Shown: in pieces, positions 35,276 through 47,989 of the stretch
Position numbering within the stretch: position 1 is the stretch's first letter
Layout of the letters: each line of letters begins with the position of its first letter
Assembly: GCA_023079485.1 (NCBI GenBank)
Contig: CM041084.1
Span: 123,740,467 to 123,804,466, forward strand
DNA: 64,000 nucleotides
Direction of reading: 5' to 3'
DNA from: Archilochus colubris
Lineage: Eukaryota; Chordata; Aves; Apodiformes; Trochilidae
Program-made: the position numbers and the translations under genes
The notes under the pieces: model-generated
Told to the model about the DNA's origin: nothing
What the model saw: only the letters and a program-made list of their open reading frames with translations
Database searches by the model: none

Positions 35276-36633
35276 GTAAGTATTTGCACTCCTGCATCAG
35301 TCGACTGAGAAAGCTGAAACAAAATTATTTTCCAAATTATAAAAATACCTGTCCTGATTCAGTGAGAGGTTAAATCCAGTTCTGTGCTATGGGGGCCACT
35401 TGATAGCATTCAAGTAGATGACTCATAATGTAAAGCCAGCAATGGACATTTCTCTGAAAGTAAGTAAAATTTTGTACCATTTGTGCTATTTATCTTTTAT
35501 GTCAAAGCTAAACTTTTAGATCGTGAAATAAATGTTATAAATGGTGAAATCACTAATTAACAATTATTTTATTATTTCTACTTTTTACATCCAATGAATG
35601 ATATTTTTTTATTAAGATCCATTTTTATGAAGCTTTTATTGCAAAGAATATTTCTGGCCAAGAAACAAAAGCTTTATGGCCTGGTCCATAAAAGTACATT
35701 GTGAAGTAGGGATTCAGTAGATTCTCATTTACATATAGTATGATTGCAACAGTATGTTTCCTCCATTTAAGTCATTAGAACACTAAGAAAGTCAGAATTC
35801 GGATATATCACTTTTATCTGTGATATTTCAAGTCACTTCAACTGTTGAGTAAAGAAGAAATATAAAGAAAAAAGCTAATTTACTGCAAGAGAACTGTCTT
35901 GATTTAAAAAATAAACAGACCTAAACTTAAAACCCAGAAATATCAGCCTCCACAAAAAAAATAAGCAAAACTAAAACACTCATGAAGGTCAAAATCTAAA
36001 AAGCAACTTAATTTTTCTACCTGCAAAAGCATTTTATGAAATATTTATTCCAGTCAGCCAAAAAAAATGTTAAATATTTATTAAAAAAAAAAAAACAAAT
36101 TACTTTCATTAACACAGGGACTAAATACAGTAAAAAGATGCCAGAACCTGGCACTATTTAGGGTGTTTGGGTCTCTTACTTAATAGTGCAACAATATTTT
36201 CCAAGTTACAGGAGAGGTGCTTCCCTTACTTTTAAATATAGGAGGTTTTTTTGAAATAGACAATCCAGAAAAATGAAGTTAGATAAGCCTAAAGAAAGCA
36301 GGCATGCCCATGTGGTCTGTCTCTCTATTTTGTATCTTGTCCAAAATCCCTTCTCTCTGGATATGTGTATCACATAAGTAGAATACCCAATGAAATTTCG
36401 ATTACTACATGTAGAAAATACAAAGCATTAAACCAATGAACAAATTTAAACATTGAGAATGTGAAATGATTGTGTGAAATGCATTTCCATTAATGACATA
36501 TTGGCTGTATTAATCTAATCTTTATTAATCTTTATGTAGTGTAGTAAAGAAAAAAATATATTCATATTAATTAATTATAAGATCAGAATATGATTCTAAT
36601 ATATGGTCCCTCCCTAAATGCCATCTTTCTTAC

Positions 36634-36733
36634 CTATGTCAGCACCAGAACACATCTCACCCCTTGATGAGTGAGCATAGTAGGAAGACACATATTTTGT
36701 TGCTGGATTAGTTTTCTCCTTGCTTGTGATGAG
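36634..36733 (-). other. Candidate internal exon, minus strand (speculative)
   Basis: On the minus strand GACATAG is followed by GTAAGAAAG, a strong donor (GTAAG at 36633-36629). Upstream, a 33-codon stretch includes ELITSKEKTNPATKYVSSYY. It can start at an AG at 36735-36734 or at one of two AGs further upstream, with only a moderate pyrimidine tract. A second frame is also open to within one codon of the donor. The peptide is unrecognised, and its phases do not connect the 44.6 and 33.1 kb candidates. Confidence 0.15.
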
Positions 36734-39700
36734 CTCCAGAAAGGGGTCAAATAAATGGCTCATCTTACATACGGGAAAGATTTAGGGCCTTATAATTAGA
36801 AAGAAAGCTATAAGGGTAGGAAGAGAACTGATTATTATGGTAGTCTCAAACCAATGTGAAACCAAGAGTGTGCAGGCCTGGAAATTAGAGTGGATAGGGA
36901 CGGATACACAGAGCTCTCAGAATGGTACTTACATCCCAGTCAGTTGCATTTATGTTAATACATTGAAGGTAATTTCATGAATGAGTGCATATTCACTGTC
37001 TTCTGAACACAGGATCTGACCTGTAATTGATGAAAAGTAGCATACCTGTGCTGCCTTCAATAAATTCATATTACTTTAGGTCAGCTGCAGGACTCCCCTT
37101 GCTTGATTATCATAAGGAGTCTGATTTGGGAGACTGAAATATAAAGTGAACTAAATAATGAAAAAGGGAGGATAGGACTAATCCAAACAAAATCCTAACA
37201 GAATTAATTAAATTATTAAAAGAAAGAGTTTACTAAAAAAAAAATTCCCCCCAAAATATATCTTCTTTCTAGCTAAAGCACCTGCAGTTCTGGATTATAA
37301 TGCACAAAGCAAATGTTACTATCTTCAGCATCCTGAATTTTGTAGTTTTAATTAGAATAATCCGTTGGTCTCTTAAGACTAAATCAAGATTTTAAAACTC
37401 TGAAGACCTGAGACACTAATGAAACTTCTCTTTGCTTTGTTTAGGCATCTAGGAATCAAATTTACTGATACCCAAGCTCAACCTGGGCCTGACAATTTAT
37501 AATATAGACATGGCTGTTTTGTGAGCTTTTTCCTATTCTAACAATGGTAACTGGAGAAAGTTAACCACTGATTTCTGATTTAGTTTTTCTTTTGCTTCCA
37601 GAATGCACCACAGTTTGAAGTGTTCAACTTTCTCTTCTCTCCTGCAGCCAGTTTATTAAGCAATGCTTCATTGCTTGACTGATTTTTAATTGACAGCCAA
37701 TACAAACGAAGCCCTAAAAATTACTCTCTTCTTGTTCTCTGATCATGGCTCAGACTGTTGGCATCTGAGTGACTGTGTCTCTATGCTGGAATTTTCAGAT
37801 TACTAAATAAGATGTTCAGTTTTTTGTATTTCAGACTTTAAGCAATTAGATGACCAAAGGTCTCAATTAGTCTGTTTTAAAACAAAACCAGGATTACTGG
37901 GGACACTAACAAGTGCTGCCTTCTAGAGCAGGTCCCTCCTGGGTCCATAACACTTGGAGCTTCCTCAAGATGTGCATCTGTTTCCCCAGACAAAATGTGT
38001 ACAGAGCAATGCATAACAAGGGCTAAATGACAAGGGGAGAAAAGGGCAAAAGAAATACACTTGAGTCAGCTGTTGGCCACAACCTAGCAAGTGGGACAGG
38101 GAGGTTGGCAGTCCCACAATGAATATGGGAAAGCCATCCAGCTTCTCACAGGTGGCATGAAAAGTTTTGCAAGGCTTGATTCTAAAAACTGACACTATGA
38201 TTTCAGAATTCATATTCTTATGAGCATTTTTTCTTTAGATCAGGAACATGTACTTCACATAATATACTACATTTCAAAATAACTCTCAAAGAAATACAGA
38301 ACTCATGAGAAATTATTAGCTGTCAGAGTGACAAACAGCAAGTTATTCTTAAAACGACCAGCAAAAGGGCAGGTGAATGAATCTCACAGAATATATATAA
38401 ATTTTTATAAATTAGATTATGTATGTTAATCATTCACTGTACAATCAAAACACTTCATAGTTTCTGGTTTTATTCACCAACAAATAAGTTCACTATATTG
38501 AAAATTAATGTTTCACTTTTTCCTGTGGAGGGGTAGAACAAATATCATGAATTGACAACAACGCCTATATCTTTCCTCTTCTTGTTTCTTATATTATGAA
38601 ATAAAGGATCCCCTATTAAAAGGCTACTGTACATAAAATTATAAACCAAAAATGAATACTTCTCTAACAGGAGATGCAGATACTAGTGAAATCAATAGAC
38701 TCAGCTTTTTTTTTTTTTTTAATAAGTCATCTTCCTGAATGGAAGAGTGGGATTTTTTTGTTTAAAGATTTTCATGACTCTTGAACTGTGGCTCTGTGTT
38801 CTAATATGTTAGACTCTTCTGTGCTTTAGCAGCATTATTCAAAGCAGATCTATATATGCAAAACTTTGCTAGCAAAACTTTGTAAGGATGTGTTAGTATG
38901 AAAGCAAAAGGAGTGTATATGCATAAATATGTATGCATGTATACATACTTATGTCTGTGTGTGTAAGAAAAGCTACATGAAGGCTCTCTGAAAGATGCTC
39001 ATCAAATTCTCTTAATACCACTTTTCAACAAAACTATATCAGACAAATTTGTCACATATATTTGGCTTCAGTTTCACAATTGGTCTTTTTATCTGCCACA
39101 CAGACATTTTTTCTTAGATCAATTATAATGGGAATAATCAGATATAAAGTCTGAGCTGCTGCTGAGCTCTTGGTAATTGATGCTGTTAAGGACAAATGCT
39201 TCAGGACTTTGTAGTCACATAAATTGGATGTCACAGCTAAAGGAAACTTCAAAAACTTCACCATCTGAATAGTTAAGAGATGTCATTTAACATACCTGGC
39301 TTGGTTTTAGGAGTTCTCACTCAGAAAGGATTGAGAAACAGGACAATTTACACCTCTCAGTCCTAATGGTACTATAATTTTACTACTCACTGTAATTCTT
39401 TTACACTATTTCTGACATTTCTTTTGTCCAAGAGAACTGTAAACTTCACTTTAAAAATTAGCTACTGGGGAAATATCCTATGGCAACAGGTGGATCTTAA
39501 AATAATTTTCACAGCAGTGGGATCCTGATTGTTCTCTATGAATTATTCACTGTTCAAACAGCATGTGGTCAGATACTCTGTGTACTCTTTGGTCTCAGTC
39601 TCTCCAGCTATTAACATTAATCACTCTTTCCTCTTCTTGCATAATATTCTCTCATTTCTTAACCGTTTTTAAAGAGAAAAACAAGCAAAAATAACTACTT

Positions 39701-42692
39701 AAAATGCAGCCTTTTGAATTTTTTATTTACTTCTTACCACTGCATTTTCCTAGAGTTTCTATCTTATCACAATGCTCACACACTTTTTCTTTTTTTTTTT
39801 TTTAATTATTATTATGTGTTTGTTTTCAATTTACTACAAAAAACAAGATTATACTAAAACATAATTGTTGATCAGACAGCCCTCCCTGTACCACAAGGTG
39901 AGAGGTCATTATCAGAATTTTCAAAATTCAATAAAGCATTGTTTCACTTTGCATTTTAAATATAGGAAACATAAAATATAAAAATTAAATGCAGAAAAAG
40001 ACCTAATATTTTTTAACCATGTTCCACTTACAGTTACTTTATTTATTTATTTACTTGCAAGTACAAATTTATTGGAAAAGTAATTGAACAGAGGATCCTG
40101 ATTCAGTCTTCTCTGTAAGTTTGTGAATGGACCTCAATAATACAGGTCAGAAATGACAGCAGCTTTTACGTTACTCTTCAAAGGACTGCAAGGAACATGC
40201 ATAAATAACACAGTTATATTCCAGACATAAATTAGCTGTGATAGTATTTTAATTTTTTTTTTCCCCAGTGCAGGCTGCTTTTGCAAACAGAAAATTTTTA
40301 ATTGTGACAAAATATGCCTTTTTTTTCTTCATGAACTTAGTTTGTGCATAGAAATTAAATGGAATTGAATGTTCTTGGAAATTAAGTTAAACTTCTCTGT
40401 GTACCCCTCCCCAAACATAAACAGAAGAGTGTAATTAAGATACAGTACTTTTATATTGTTTCTAACTGAAAGCACTTATGTGGTTGGAAGTGATAGCATT
40501 AACCTATCTTACAGAGGGTATCATCATGCCTTCCACTGCTTCACATTAGTGTTTCATATCATCTCCATGCAGACTCGCCTCAAGCTGGCCAGTTTTCTAT
40601 TTATATGAAGAAACAAACAGCAAATATGCAATAAAGCCTCTTATGCTTCATTCAGTGATGTGGCAAATTTGACCAGAGAATAAGAAATCAGTAGTAAAAT
40701 GATTTTAGATGTATTTTAGGACATCCGTATCAGAACTTTTGGCAAACTGAAGTTAATTTGATGCAATGTCAGCACACCAGAAGGATAAAATGCTATTTTG
40801 TGAGTAAAGAAAGAAGTAGACTTTTCCCAAGACCAAGAGGGTACTTTGCATTTTAGTAAACTTTGTGGGCTGTTGAAAGTCAGATCTCTAAATGCATTAG
40901 GTTTCAAATATTTCTTGTATGCAGACTTAATCAGAAAAATATTTTTATTTATCTTTTCACAATATTTATTTTAAGTAGATTTAATATAAATTGCAGATAT
41001 TTAAAATGTCTAAACCAAAATAAAACTGAGACTTATATGATTTTTCTTTTGTCCTCCAAAACTACTGAAATATTTCTTTAAGATGCAAATTTAATACATG
41101 GAATATTTAATGATAAATGTAAATTTGGCAAAAATAATTGTTTCATGATCTAATATTTATTTTACTGGTTTTAAAAAAAAAAAAAGGAATAACATTAGAG
41201 TATATATAACTTAACTTTAAGAAACTTTAAGAACTTTAAGAATGTCACAGATTTAAGGAAAGCTTGTAATAAATATACATTCCAAAATTAAAAAAATAAT
41301 TGGAATATAGAAAATAAATTAAATGTTTAGTACAATGAATGATAACAATACAATTATCTATCATTCCGTGTTAAAATTTTTAGATTTTTTTTCACATATC
41401 AAAACTGCAAGAAGAACAGAAGATAATTAGTCACAGGAAATTCTTATTAGAAAATTAGAAAACATTTATTTTTTCAGACTGCTACCAAACATATCTGAGT
41501 ACAAATTGGATCTTTCTTCCTATTTTATATGCTTTTCAAAAGCATATTGTGGCAACTTTTGCCCCATTTTCTTAACCTGTTTTCAAAGTAAGTAGACAAA
41601 TCAATACCATGGAACTGAAACTTTTCAGTTCTTTTCCACATAAAAAAAGCAACTAAAACAATTCATTCCTACACGGAAATACAAGGAAAATGTTCTGAAA
41701 TACCTTCCTCAAAAAATGTGGAGTATTCCAATTTTTAATTCCAGCATAAATCTAATCATACCTAGCTAGCACAGCTCTCTGAAGCTTGCAATTACTTGTA
41801 ATTATGGTTAGGCTCTCTGTATTGCTTAATTTATCTTACAGGATAAATTTACTCTCACAGGAACCTGTGTTACTGCTACCAGATTGCTCCTAATATTCAA
41901 GTATTAGTACTCTGCAGTATGTTCTGGGGGATGGCTATATTTTACAGTACTGCATATTCTCATGTGCCATTAATAAAAGCTCTGCTCTGGAAGGACAGAT
42001 AAAACTCTGCTTATAGGAAACAAAACATCCACAAGTTTCCTTACTGGAAATGAGGCAAGCACTTTGTCATACTTGTTTTCCTCTAAAAGTCTACCTGTGT
42101 CTTCACATCTTTCTTGTATTAAAATTCCAAGAACAGAATGCAGCATTTTCCTAGCCAGGTAAAAGAACTTAGTCATCCTTGTAAGATGAGACACATGCCT
42201 CTCCCTAAAATAGTAGATGAATGATCCTAAACCTGCAGTGCAGAGGATATACTTTTGGGACACAGGATATATCTCTAATAAACAGTATCTTCAGAATGAA
42301 TTGGATTTCATCAGAACTAGCTGTTAGGAATTATTCTTCATATGACCTGAAGTAATTTGAGCACTTGATTGAGACTTTATTAATGATTGCAGACACGTGG
42401 AAACCCTTAATCCCCTGTGTTAGCTCTCTGCATAAAGCTGTTCTATTATTATGACTGGTTCAACTTAAGAAGTGTCTTAAAGTGAACAACCTTCACTAAT
42501 AACTACGTGTAACATTTTCCAATGATGTATTATTTACCTGACTAATATTTCAGTTTGGGCTATCTCTTTTTTCTACTCTTTTTCTGCCCCATGTGCATGA
42601 TATGAGTATTGTTTATGGCCTGTATGAATACTTTGAGTAAAGTGAAGGTTAAATAAATGCTTTCTTCAGACATTATTGAAAATATTTGCTTT

Positions 42693-42797
42693 CATTTTTT
42701 TAACAACCATAACAAAAAGTTATATTTAACAAGTTTTCAGGGTATTACATTTTTTAATAACAAAAAGTTACATTTAATGGGTTTTCAGGGTGTTTTC
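42693..42797. repeat. Imperfect two-copy tandem duplication, period about 48
   Basis: The word AACAAAAAGTTA at 42711 recurs at 42759. It is followed in both copies by TATTTAACAAGTTTTCAGGG or CATTTAATGGGTTTTCAGGG, and preceded in both by CATTTTTT. The copies differ by a few substitutions and a short gap, so it is a local duplication old enough to have diverged. Confidence 0.85.
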
Positions 42798-42996
42798 CTG
42801 ACCATTATGCTGTGAGTATCTTGGTTTTGAAATGCCAATTTGTAGGATTCAGGCAAAGAAACACATTAATATTTTGAAGGCATGTTCAATCATAAGTATG
42901 CAGCTGGAAGATCTCTTTTTAGCTAAAAGAAATTAGATAGCTCTTGTAGTTTCAGTTCAATTTTATTTGTATTCTTGGAGTAGTTTATCTTGGCAC

Positions 42997-43033
42997 TGTT
43001 TTCATACAGAGTTTGTAGCAAAGCTATGGTTCA
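42997..43033 (+). repeat. Unassigned dispersed repeat, copy 1
   Basis: Contains AGTTTGTAGCAAAGCTATGG and matches, at roughly 80 percent over about 38 bases, the segment at 43883-43923. It may be the core of an unrecognised old repeat; the flanks do not align well. Confidence 0.45.
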
Positions 43034-43882
43034 AATGTAAATTGCACAGGGAGTTCTGCAGACTGAGTCTTCCAGACGTGTCCCTGCACAGGGAGTGCTC
43101 AGTACACAGCATGAAGAAGCACCCACCCATGTGTGCACTGGCTTTGGAGAAGTAAGGAAAACATTAAAAAGACAGTGCTTAATTAAAGAATCATAAAGAA
43201 CTATAAATTATCATGTGTCTTTACTACCGAGGTATTTTCTTTCTTTGGTCTTGACAAACTACATATTGTATTGTTTATGTTCTGCAAAATGTTTGTGAAA
43301 GCTCTGTTGTCCTGATTTAATCCATTGAATGTGTTTGTGCCATCTCCATTGGCTTTCTATTTTTCTGTGTTATTACCATAAAACTGCAAATTCAGAACAT
43401 AGAAATTCTCTCCATAAAAAACCTGTCTAAGATCATTTAAGTAGGACATTACCAGGAAAGCAAGCCACTGTGTATTCAATCACAAATGCAAACAGTTACC
43501 AAAAGCCGAAGATGCCATATAGCATGAAGGATCCGTGTTTTAGACAAAAAAAATATCTCAGAAGGAGCCTAATGGAGAAAGAATGAAGGCTCGGACCTTG
43601 AAACCTTATTGGTGAATAAAGATGACAGTCACCATAAGACAGCCTTCTGGAGATGGTGAATTTTAGATGTTGACTTGGGCATACCAACTAGTCAGTAAAA
43701 AGTTTTTTGAAGTTAAGTGGCCCATGATCAGTCCCGTAATAACAAAAGTATCAATTGAAGAGAAAGATCTAGAAAAATATAGCAATGTGATAAGTAACAA
43801 AGACTCAAGTTAAATGTGAAATTTTTAAAATTGAGAAATAAATTAGTTGTGTGGAAGAGAATATTATATAATCATTCAAGTA

Positions 43883-43923
43883 CTGTTTTTTACACGAAGT
43901 TTGTAGTGAAGTTATGGCTCAAG
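43883..43923 (+). repeat. Unassigned dispersed repeat, copy 2
   Basis: Contains AGTTTGTAGTGAAGTTATGG, the partner of the segment at 42997-43033, same orientation, 886 bases downstream. Confidence 0.45.
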
Positions 43924-44326
43924 CCTGAGCAACCTAGGGTGCACTCTCATTATAAGAGTTCCATAATCTAGCTGGAATTCTCCATAACATCTCTCTCTTT
44001 ACAACTTTATTTAGTGATCAAAAGGTCCTTCAATTCTGCAGCGTAATAATTTATCTAGATGATCTCTATTAACTCCCTTCAGAAAAATCAGGATGAAGAG
44101 GATAAAAGTGGTCATCAGATTTATACGAGATGAAACCTCTTTTGTTTGCACAGGACTGAAAATATAAGGAATGTTTTTTCATTTAAAAAAAAATCACAGA
44201 AATAAAGTAAAGTTGCATTTACTAATTGTGAAAGAACTAACTTCAGTGGAAGTAATCCTTGACAGAAATGTGGTTTTCTTCAAAACTCAAATTTACATTT
44301 TGATGCTTGTGACCAAATAACAGATT

Positions 44327-44423
44327 AATATGGATATATTTATATATGGATATTATATATATATATGGATATTTTATATATATATGTATATATATATAAT
44401 TTTTATATGGATATATTTATTTA
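44327..44423. repeat. AT-rich compound simple repeat
   Basis: Repeated TATATGGATAT words between TA runs; it probably expanded by slippage of a compound (TA)n-GGA unit. Confidence 0.85.
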
Positions 44424-44573
44424 CGTCTTGCAATTAAAACTAAAATAAAAATATTGTAAGATTTTCTTTTACATTAACTGCCGTGTTTCATTTCCAAGGC
44501 GCTCATCCACCATAATTTTGACAAAGGGAAGTTATTTCTTTAGTTAAAGCTGATTATGCTTGTGCTTTCTTAC

Positions 44574-44782
44574 CTTTTTCTGTGTTCCAGCTGGGACTTG
44601 TCAGTCATTATGAGGAGCCTGTTGAGTCTCACACCTGCAGCAATTTTTAGCCAGCATTTCTCTATAAAAAGAGTAGTATAAGATGCCATTGCATCACAAA
44701 GGGAATGTAACTCCTGAACTGTGAAAGTATGGTATGTATCAGTGTGGTCTTTATCAGCTGATTCTCTCTCTTTTAGGGAAGC
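44574..44782 (-). other. Candidate internal exon, minus strand (speculative)
   Basis: On the minus strand an acceptor CATTTTGCCCAG (AG at 44784-44783) opens 69 codons that run without a stop to AGAAAAAG. A strong donor GTAAGAA follows (GTAAG at 44573-44569). The 209-base segment is of normal exon size, entry phase 0 and exit phase 2. The peptide is rich in charged and aromatic residues (blocks include VQELHSLCDAMASYTTLF and LNRLLIMTDKSQLEHRK) and less biased towards AT-rich codons than chance frames here, but I do not recognise it. The entry phase matches the exit phase of the 54.6 kb candidate. The frame also stays open 17 codons upstream of the acceptor. Confidence 0.25.
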
Positions 44783-47700
44783 CTGGGCAAAATGCTTGAC
44801 CATGAGGTGTACTTTTTGTATATGTGAGCTCATGTTCTTTCAGCATACATTTCTTTTCACTGTTTTGCTATGGGTGCAAAATATCCTTAGATATTGTACA
44901 GTGTGAATCTTTGTTTCAGCATCTATGCTTGATAATAGCTGATTATCACTACTTATCTCCTAGAAGCAAGTTTGATAACCCTCAAATTTTATCCATTCTA
45001 GTGTAAGTATAGATGCTATTCCATCCTCCTTTTATCTATATACATGCTTCAACAAAAAACAGCAAGCTATTATCTGTTCTAAAGCACAGTTTTGTTACAA
45101 AACAATGTAATAAAAGCAAATTACTCTTGGCCACAGTATGATTAGTTTCTATGCCAATTTTGTTTGCTCATTTTTCATGGAATTTCAAGAAAATATTTCC
45201 TTCAGCTCAGATGAGAAAATAATAGGCATGGTATTTAGAATTATAATAGAACATGCAACTTTGATCAGGGCTGTCCTGAGACTTCTTAGATATTTGGACT
45301 AATTTTACCTTCCGTTGGACAAGGCTCAAAAGTCTGACTGCTGCTACCACGGAAAGGCAAATGGATTAAAATCAGAAAAGAAAGGCCAGAGAATCTGGGC
45401 TCTTCTATATGCTGGGTCCAGATTGCTTGCAGTACGATGAAGAATTATTAGTAACAGTGTGCATCAATCATTTCAAAAGCAAATTGGATGCACTTATATT
45501 AAGCAATCAAATGTGCAATGGATCCTGAGAGAAAAAAAGATGTGCTCAAATTTGCTTCAGAGAGAAGGAGAAACCCAGGAGTTTTGTGTCACGCTTCCTG
45601 GATGAATCAAAAGGTCACATTTCTTACCATCTTTGTGCTACTGCGAAGCTACCCATTGGTCACTCAACTTTTGATACATTCAATAATTGTAAATAAGTGT
45701 CATAGTGGTTGCCATACTGGGAAATATTTTATAAATTAGATAGAATGATACATAAAGTTATTTTCTGCTTCATCACAGAAGAGAGTGAGGATGCAAATCA
45801 AATGATCAGGTAGTTTTGAGACCATTTAATTTAATGTCTTTTTTATTTGTTCATTTTAAAGTCACAGCAAGCAAACAATTTATTACCAACTTCCTGTGAG
45901 GGATAGCAACAGAGGTTAGAACAAGGAACAACAGGGATCTAGAATTTTTGTCTGCTCTTGACACTGATAAAGTTAATGAGAGAATAAATTCAGCCTTGAT
46001 ATTTACATTTAATATCCCAGGATCTGGGTACACAGAACATTTCAGGGGATGAAGATGATACCTTGCCATAGGAAGCTTGAAAGAATGCAATTTACTTACT
46101 TTCACTTTATCTAAACAATGACATGTAAATTGAAAGTCCTGAGTACAGATAGCTATTGAGGAAGACCACTGGGTTCTGATGGGCTTTTGGGGCTAGAAAG
46201 GAAAATTCAGTTAAAGAAAACCAATGAACTAGAGTCTAGGGAAAAAAGCTAAGAAAATTCCAGCTAAAAGTAAGCCAGAATTTTATAACCTTAATTTCTA
46301 GTTCAATATTGAGATAGACCAGTGAGAATAATTAACACTTTAAAAACAAAACAAAACGTCTTGGCAAGCAGAGGTTCCTCTGTACCATGAAAGAGTTCCA
46401 TTAGGAACCAGACTGAGAGAGGAGTTTTTATCCAACAAAAGACTCTGTAGGCACAACTGAGCGAAACTGAGTGGTTTCTTATCTATTACAGGTGAAATCA
46501 AATATATTGGTTCCTCTTGATATTTAGTTTGGGGACAAATATTCTTTGTGGGTCTCATTTTAAAGTAGATAGCATTGAGGATCTGCCTATGAAGTTATAT
46601 TTACTAGGTAAATGTATTTTTCCCTCAGCTCCTCAAACTGTCTTTGTTTCTGGGTTGATAACACATACTAAAGATGTGCTGATTTGTACCGTCCCCAAGA
46701 CATAATAATGTTCCACATGAAGCAGTGGATAAGCATTAGTGATTTGTACTACATTCTGAAGTGGCATTAGTTCACAGGCATAGTGGGTTATGGTTTTATG
46801 TTTGAGATGAAAATTAACAAAAAATATTAAACTAAAAGCTCTGTACTTTGGTCAGTTAATACAAACTGTCTGTTACAGAGAGCTTGGTTCTTTTGTTTAT
46901 AATAAGGAGAAGAAAAATTAGCAATTTGAGTTTTCCAAAACTGGTGAGATATAGTTCCAGATCTAGAAGTGAATTTTACAACTTTGGTCATTCTGTATTG
47001 TTTGTCAAAATTATAAATCAAATGAGTGGAAAAATTCACTGGTCTTTGCTAGGTAGGATTCCTCTGAAGAAAGCTATTGCCACATAGTAACCCAGATGGA
47101 CCAACTTCCCAATCTCAGCTGTATATTTACCTACATATTAAAATGTTAACCATTTACCATTTAAAGTACAACCAGTGCTTTTAATGGTATATCCATCAAA
47201 AGTTAATTTGCATTTGTTATTAATAATATTGAATGCTTCATAAAATTTTTGCAGCCCCAAAGTGGTGTGCTTTGGTTAGCTATTTAGTCATTAAGTTTCT
47301 TCAGTATTTGAAATGCATGATAAAACCTAAAATACCTGGTTATTGCAGACATGTGAGTTTATGTATTTTTTTCCTGAGATCATAAATTATTGTCAGAAGA
47401 AAGAAAAAAACCCATACAAACAAACAAAAAAACCCCAAACAACCTCAATGATTCCATTTCAAGTTTATTGGCTTTGAGTAGAATTGTTTTAGTCCTAGGA
47501 TCAATACTTTTATAGTGTGTAGCTGCTCAGAAATTGATCTTATGTTTGAAAGTTAATCAATCAATTGAAGAATTAATGAATTTATCCTACGCACTTGTTA
47601 AATGATGGATATACTATAACAAATAGGAAATCTGACATACTATGGTATTAAAATTTACCTCTAGTAATTTTCTATTCAAGATGTTGGCACTTAAGCCATT

Positions 47701-47919
47701 ATATGAATGCAGTAAAAATGTACATTACCAGGGCTTTTAATGCATACAGATGCGTCACAATACTGTCTATTAGCAACTGCACAACGTTATTAAGTCATTA
47801 AAAAATAACATTTTTAGAAGGATTATGTTTCTTTATAGCTAAGCAATCCTATTTAAGCCATTAAGAAAAGGAAGACCAAATAAAGGAATGTAGGGTATGG
47901 GTGTGTGTTGAATGACAGC
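44783..47919. other. AT-rich noncoding sequence
   Basis: No gene or recognised repeat. Several 60-85-codon frames (for example 45851-46105 minus, 46340-46558 minus) show no domain or convincing splice context. Short A/C-rich runs lie near 46343-46357 and 47400-47442. Confidence 0.5.
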
Positions 47920-47983
47920 AGGGTTGGAACTAGATTGTCTTTAAGGGCCCTTCCAACCCAAGCCATTCCATGATTATATGATT
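47920..47983 (+). mobile_element. CR1 LINE 3' tail, plus strand
   Basis: GCAGGGTTGGAACTAGATTGTC, then GGGCCCTTCCAACCC and a tail CCATTCCATGATTATATGATTT. This is the last 60 bases of a plus-strand CR1, worn in the octamer tail. It ends within about ten bases of the solo LTR that follows. Confidence 0.9.
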
Positions 47984-47989
47984 TATGTG

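Larger units (their letters stand above)
31451..42692. other. Long AT-rich noncoding stretch
   Basis: About 11 kb without a supported gene or a recognisable interspersed repeat. It holds homopolymer T tracts (31750-31765, 38707-38720, 39790-39803) and scattered short frames. Possible exon-like segments at 33.1, 35.2 and 36.6 kb are described separately. A short tandem stretch of GAAACTTTAA/GAACTTTAA units lies at 41212-41241, and a perfect odd palindrome (ATATGCTTTT, C, AAAAGCATAT) at 41527-41547. Confidence 0.5.
42798..44573. other. AT-rich noncoding sequence with a diverged repeat pair
   Basis: No gene supported. Two related segments of about 37-41 bases lie at 42997-43033 and 43883-43923 in direct orientation. 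An AT-rich simple repeat occupies 44327-44423. Confidence 0.5.
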
